Positions 61,159 to 64,000 of a stretch of DNA of 64,000 nucleotides are shown here, piece by piece. The stretch comes from Pseudomonadota bacterium (GTDB lineage Bacteria > Pseudomonadota > Alphaproteobacteria > Sphingomonadales > Sphingomonadaceae): contig JAEZCS010000016.1 of the NCBI GenBank assembly GCA_023433445.1, forward strand, positions 1 through 64,000, in the 5' to 3' direction. The notes under the pieces are model-generated. The model made no database searches. It had not been told where the DNA came from and worked only from the letters and a program-made list of their open reading frames with translations. How positions within the stretch are numbered: the first letter of the stretch is position 1; every line of letters begins with the position of its first letter. The position numbers and the translations under genes were made by a program.

Positions 61159-62180
61159 AGGCCAATCGCGGCCAGATTGAAAAGGCGCTCGACGCGCCCC
61201 CGGCCGATATTCGTTTCTTCCTGCTCTACGGTCCCGATGAGGCGGGAAGCGGCGCGCTGGGCAAAAGGCTTGAGCGGGCGATGGGGCCAGAGGCTGAGCG
61301 CATCGATCTGGACGGTTCCACCCTGCGCGACGATCCGGCGCGGTTGGCTGATGAAGCCGCGTCCTTTTCCATGTTCGGCGACCGCCGCTGGGTGCGGGTG
61401 AATGGCATGGGCGAGGAATCGCTGGCTGCGGTGGCGGCGCTGCTGGAAGCGGAGGCGGCAGGCAATCCCGTTATCGCGACAGCAGGTGCGTTGAAGGGCA
61501 CGTCGAAGCTTTTGAAGCTGGTGCTCGACAGTCCGCGCGCCATGGCATTCATTTCCTACCATCCCGACGCGCGAGAGGCCGAGCAGATCGCCGTCGCGGT
61601 CGCGCGAGAAGGGGGGCTGCGCCTGCCCAACGAGCTTGCCAAGCGGATCGTCGACCTCACCAATGGCGACCGCGCGCTCATCAGCGGTGAGGTCGAGAAG
61701 CTGATCCTCTATCTCGACGCTGCACCGGACCGCCCTTGCGAAGCAACCGCCGAAGCACTGGACGCCTTGTCCGCCGACAACCCCGATGCGGACGCGGCGC
61801 CCTTGGTCAACGCGGTGTTGGGGGGCGACCTGCGTGCCATGCATCGGGAACTGGGGCGGCTGGGCCAGGCGGGAACGGCGATGGCGGCAGTGCTGCGGCC
61901 GCTGCTGACGCGGGCCATGTTGCTCGCCAATATTCGGACGTCATTTGATGAAAGCGGGCGGCTTGACAGCGCGGTTGAAGCTGCGGGCAAGCAGGTGTTC
62001 TGGAAGGACAAGGCTGTCGTGACCCGGCAAGTGCGGCTGTGGGACGCGCATGGCATCGCCCGCGTGATCCAGCGGCTGGCCCAGGCGGAGCGGGCGAGCC
62101 GGTCTGGCAGGGGCATCGGTGACCTGATGGTGCGGCACGAGTTGCTCGCCATTACCCGGCAGGCGGCGCGGGAACGCTAA
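61155..62180 (+). CDS. holA: DNA polymerase III delta subunit
   Basis: Clamp-loader subunit that opens the beta clamp. 341 residues. Family features: FFLLYGPDEAGSGALGKRL at the N-terminus (non-functional P-loop region), LDGSTLRDDPARLADEAASF, FGDRRWVRVNGMGEES, and ANELAKRIV-like LPNELAKRIVDLTNGDRALI. Starts at a TTG that overlaps the lptE stop (TTGA), implying coupled translation. Confidence 0.92.
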   Translation: MKANRGQIEKALDAPPADIRFFLLYGPDEAGSGALGKRLERAMGPEAERIDLDGSTLRDDPARLADEAASFSMFGDRRWVRVNGMGEESLAAVAALLEAEAAGNPVIATAGALKGTSKLLKLVLDSPRAMAFISYHPDAREAEQIAVAVAREGGLRLPNELAKRIVDLTNGDRALISGEVEKLILYLDAAPDRPCEATAEALDALSADNPDADAAPLVNAVLGGDLRAMHRELGRLGQAGTAMAAVLRPLLTRAMLLANIRTSFDESGRLDSAVEAAGKQVFWKDKAVVTRQVRLWDAHGIARVIQRLAQAERASRSGRGIGDLMVRHELLAITRQAARER

Positions 62181-62219
62181 GCGCTTGATCGCCGGAAGGG
62201 CCGCCGCCATATTGCGGCC

Positions 62220-62624
62220 ATGGACAAGCTCAACCTGACTGACGCCGAATGGCGCGAGCGCCTTTCCCCCGAACAGTTTCATGTGTTGCGCGAGGCTGGG
62301 ACCGAGCGGGCGTTTACCGGCAAATATAACGGCAACAAGGCCGATGGCGTCTATTATTGCGCCGGATGCGGGGCCGAGTTGTTCGACGCCGAGGAAAAAT
62401 ATGACAGCGGTTCGGGCTGGCCGAGTTTTACCGCGCCGGTCGATATCGACGCGGTGGAAGAGGTGCGCGACAGCAGCCATGGCATGATGCGCACCGAAGT
62501 GCGCTGCGCCAAATGCGAAGGGCATCTGGGCCACGTCTTTCCCGATGGTCCCGGGGTCAACGGCCTGCGCTATTGCATGAACAGCGCATCGCTGGATTTC
62601 AAGCCGCGCGACGAGGTTGAATAA
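62220..62624 (+). CDS. msrB: Peptide-methionine (R)-S-oxide reductase
   Basis: Repairs oxidised methionine (R form). 134 residues. Zn ligands in [10 protein letters not shown] and [12 protein letters not shown], catalytic Cys in [13 protein letters not shown], and the substrate-binding [12 protein letters not shown]. No export signal, so cytoplasmic. About 40 bp after holA on the same strand. Confidence 0.94.
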   Translation: MDKLNLTDAEWRERLSPEQFHVLREAGTERAFTGKYNGNKADGVYYCAGCGAELFDAEEKYDSGSGWPSFTAPVDIDAVEEVRDSSHGMMRTEVRCAKCEGHLGHVFPDGPGVNGLRYCMNSASLDFKPRDEVE

Positions 62625-62735
62625 TCATTCATCGCCGGTAAAGCGTCGTCCCTCTTGAGAAACAGGCTCATGGGCAGGCGAGCGTCCGATTTGCGCTGGC
62701 GGCTCGATCAGTTAGCGCGTATCCGGGCGGCATAG

Positions 62736-64000
62736 ATGGCACGATCAGGCAAGAGCAAGGACACGCCCAAGGGCGCTAAGCGATGGCTCATGCGAGCGTT
62801 CAAGTTCGGAATGGTCGCGACCGTGGGCGCGTTGTTGGCGATCATCGTGGCGGTTGTGATCGCCTATCAGTCGCTTCCCAGCTATGAATCGCTGAAATCT
62901 TCGCCCAACGGCCAGATGATCCGCGTTCACGCGGCAGACGGTAGCGTGATCGTCTCATTGGGGCCGAGTTTCGGGCGCTGGCTGTCCTATGACCAGATCC
63001 CGACAGTGATGGTCGATGCGATGGTGTCGACCGAGGATAAGCGCTTTTACATGCATCCCGGTGTCGACCCGATCGGCCTGGCGCGTGCGACCTGGGTCGC
63101 AATCGAGAACCGGGGCAAGGGCCGCCGCTTGCAGGGCGCGTCGACGATCACCCAGCAGGTGACGCGCAACATCTTCCTCAACAACAGCTACAGCTGGGGC
63201 CGCAAGGTCCGGGAGATGATCCTGGCGCTGGCGCTGGAGCGCAAATTTTCCAAGCGCCAGATTTTGGAACTCTACCTCAACAAGGTATATTTCGGCGGCG
63301 GCGCCTACGGTATTGATGCCGCCAGCCGCAAGTTTTTCGGCCATCCCGCGACCACGCTTGATCTGCCGGAAGCCGCGATCATCGCAGGCCTGGTGAAGGC
63401 GCCGTCGAGCTATTCCCCTACTGCTGACGCTGAGGCAGCGATCGGCCGAGCGGGCGTCGTGCTGCAATTGATGCAGGAAAATGACGTGATCAGCGCGGCC
63501 GAGCGGGCCAGCATCGACCTGAACGATGTCAAGTTGGCGCCGGTGCCGCCGCAGAACAGCGTCCGTTACTTCACGGACTGGGCTTTGCCGCAGCTTGATT
63601 TGCTGATCGACGAGCCCAATGAACCGCTGGAAGTCTATACGACCATCGACCTTGGCATGCAGAAGGCGGCGACCGCTGCCATCAAGGCCAATGTGCCTGC
63701 GGGTGCGCAGGGCGCGCTGGTCTCGCTCGATCGTGACGGAGCGGTGCGGGCGATGGTCGGTGGGCTCGATTATGTGACGTCCAACTATAATCGCGCGACC
63801 ACGGCGACGCGCCAGCCGGGGTCCGCCTGGAAAATCTTCGTCTACATGGCGGCGCTGGAGGCTGGCTATACGCCGGATACGGGCGTCACGGACAAGCCGG
63901 TGACGATCAACGGCTGGAGTCCGCGCAATAGTTCCGGGCGCTTTTCCGGCGACATCGATGTGCGTACGGCCTTTGCCTATTCGATCAACACGGTTGCCGC
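62736..64000 (+). CDS. Class A penicillin-binding protein (transglycosylase/transpeptidase), 3' end cut by window
   Basis: Bifunctional peptidoglycan synthase (PBP1A family), about 421 residues seen. A basic N-terminus is followed by a signal anchor (VATVGALLAIIVAVVIAY), a GT51 domain with STEDKRFYMHPGVDPIGLAR (catalytic Glu), QGASTITQQVTRN and KVREMILALALERKFSK, and the start of the transpeptidase with the serine in RQPGSAWKIFVY (SxxK) and the SxN motif in FAYSINTVA. The start ATG at 62736 gives a typical short cytoplasmic tail. Truncated at the window end. Confidence 0.93.
   Translation, partial: MARSGKSKDTPKGAKRWLMRAFKFGMVATVGALLAIIVAVVIAYQSLPSYESLKSSPNGQMIRVHAADGSVIVSLGPSFGRWLSYDQIPTVMVDAMVSTEDKRFYMHPGVDPIGLARATWVAIENRGKGRRLQGASTITQQVTRNIFLNNSYSWGRKVREMILALALERKFSKRQILELYLNKVYFGGGAYGIDAASRKFFGHPATTLDLPEAAIIAGLVKAPSSYSPTADAEAAIGRAGVVLQLMQENDVISAAERASIDLNDVKLAPVPPQNSVRYFTDWALPQLDLLIDEPNEPLEVYTTIDLGMQKAATAAIKANVPAGAQGALVSLDRDGAVRAMVGGLDYVTSNYNRATTATRQPGSAWKIFVYMAALEAGYTPDTGVTDKPVTINGWSPRNSSGRFSGDIDVRTAFAYSINTVA

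Noticed and set aside
1..64000. CRISPR arrays, insertion sequences, prophage, tRNA or rRNA genes
   Set aside because: No regular spaced repeats, transposase or integrase motifs, or tRNA T-loop sequences with a plausible cloverleaf were seen; GGTTCGA-like strings fall inside well-supported coding regions.

Overview
The window is chromosomal DNA of a GC-rich alphaproteobacterium, very probably a sphingomonad (Sphingobium/Sphingomonas type). This rests on gene content and order: a hemE - origin - ppsR - maf - aroE - coaE - dnaQ string, MipZ, MmcB behind a GTTC-N7-GTTC SOS box, the DUF3576-leuS-lptE-holA string, the ftsK-lolA-xth string, a large TonB-dependent receptor and FadL-type porin, and GANTC clusters. 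I found no insertion sequence, phage gene, CRISPR array, tRNA or rRNA.

Layout. 1-2430: a YbbP/YbbA-type ABC exporter (permease cut by the window edge) diverges from a tesA-like lipoprotein esterase. 2506-5167: a Tat-leader SDR of the mycofactocin-associated type, a DUF2062 membrane protein, and a small unknown gene coupled to a short HPF/RaiA-like gene. 5460-12646: an eight-gene Mrp-like cation/proton antiporter operon in the E-F-G-(DUF4040/MbhE/MnhB)-C-D-D-D order known from archaeal membrane-bound hydrogenase modules, with no hydrogenase subunits. 12745-15187: VOC protein, transglutaminase-like protease and a NodB-type deacetylase. 15288-17562: F420 tail genes cofE-cofD-cofC. 17572-27763: maeB, mutS, glnD, an L,D-transpeptidase, ribA and xth. 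28031-37976: minus-strand housekeeping genes (lolA, ftsK, a DMT exporter, ispG, a FadL porin, a hexose-phosphate mutase, a membrane J-protein, mipZ). 38080-40512: panC, hemJ and hemE.

40513-40800 is best read as the chromosomal replication origin. It has two perfect and two one-mismatch DnaA boxes, five GANTC sites, the hemE/ppsR flanks known from Caulobacter Cori, and a switch in gene orientation: nearly all genes for 12 kb to the left are on the minus strand, and all genes for 7 kb to the right are on the plus strand.

40801-47860: ppsR, maf, aroE, coaE, dnaQ, hpf, ptsN, a thioesterase, a DUF1491 gene, a SleB-like cell-wall hydrolase and SOS-regulated mmcB. 47938-56189: ankyrin protein, SCO copper chaperone, YcgN, a YgjP-type metallopeptidase, trhO, pdeM, a TonB receptor, a YggS homologue and a ThiE-like protein. 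56190-64000: a long inverted-repeat element, a beta-barrel-like unknown, a DUF3576 lipoprotein, leuS, lptE, holA, msrB and the start of a class A penicillin-binding protein.

The least-explained structure is a pair of near-identical intergenic RNA-like elements (28800-28862 and 35119-35176, minus strand). Each has a small hairpin, a conserved single-stranded CCUCUCC segment and a UUCG-capped intrinsic terminator, and each lies just upstream of an envelope gene (lolA and a FadL porin). Other points worth a second look are the third Mrp antiporter-like subunit, which lacks the TM5 glutamate, and an apparent C-run frameshift in mrpC.
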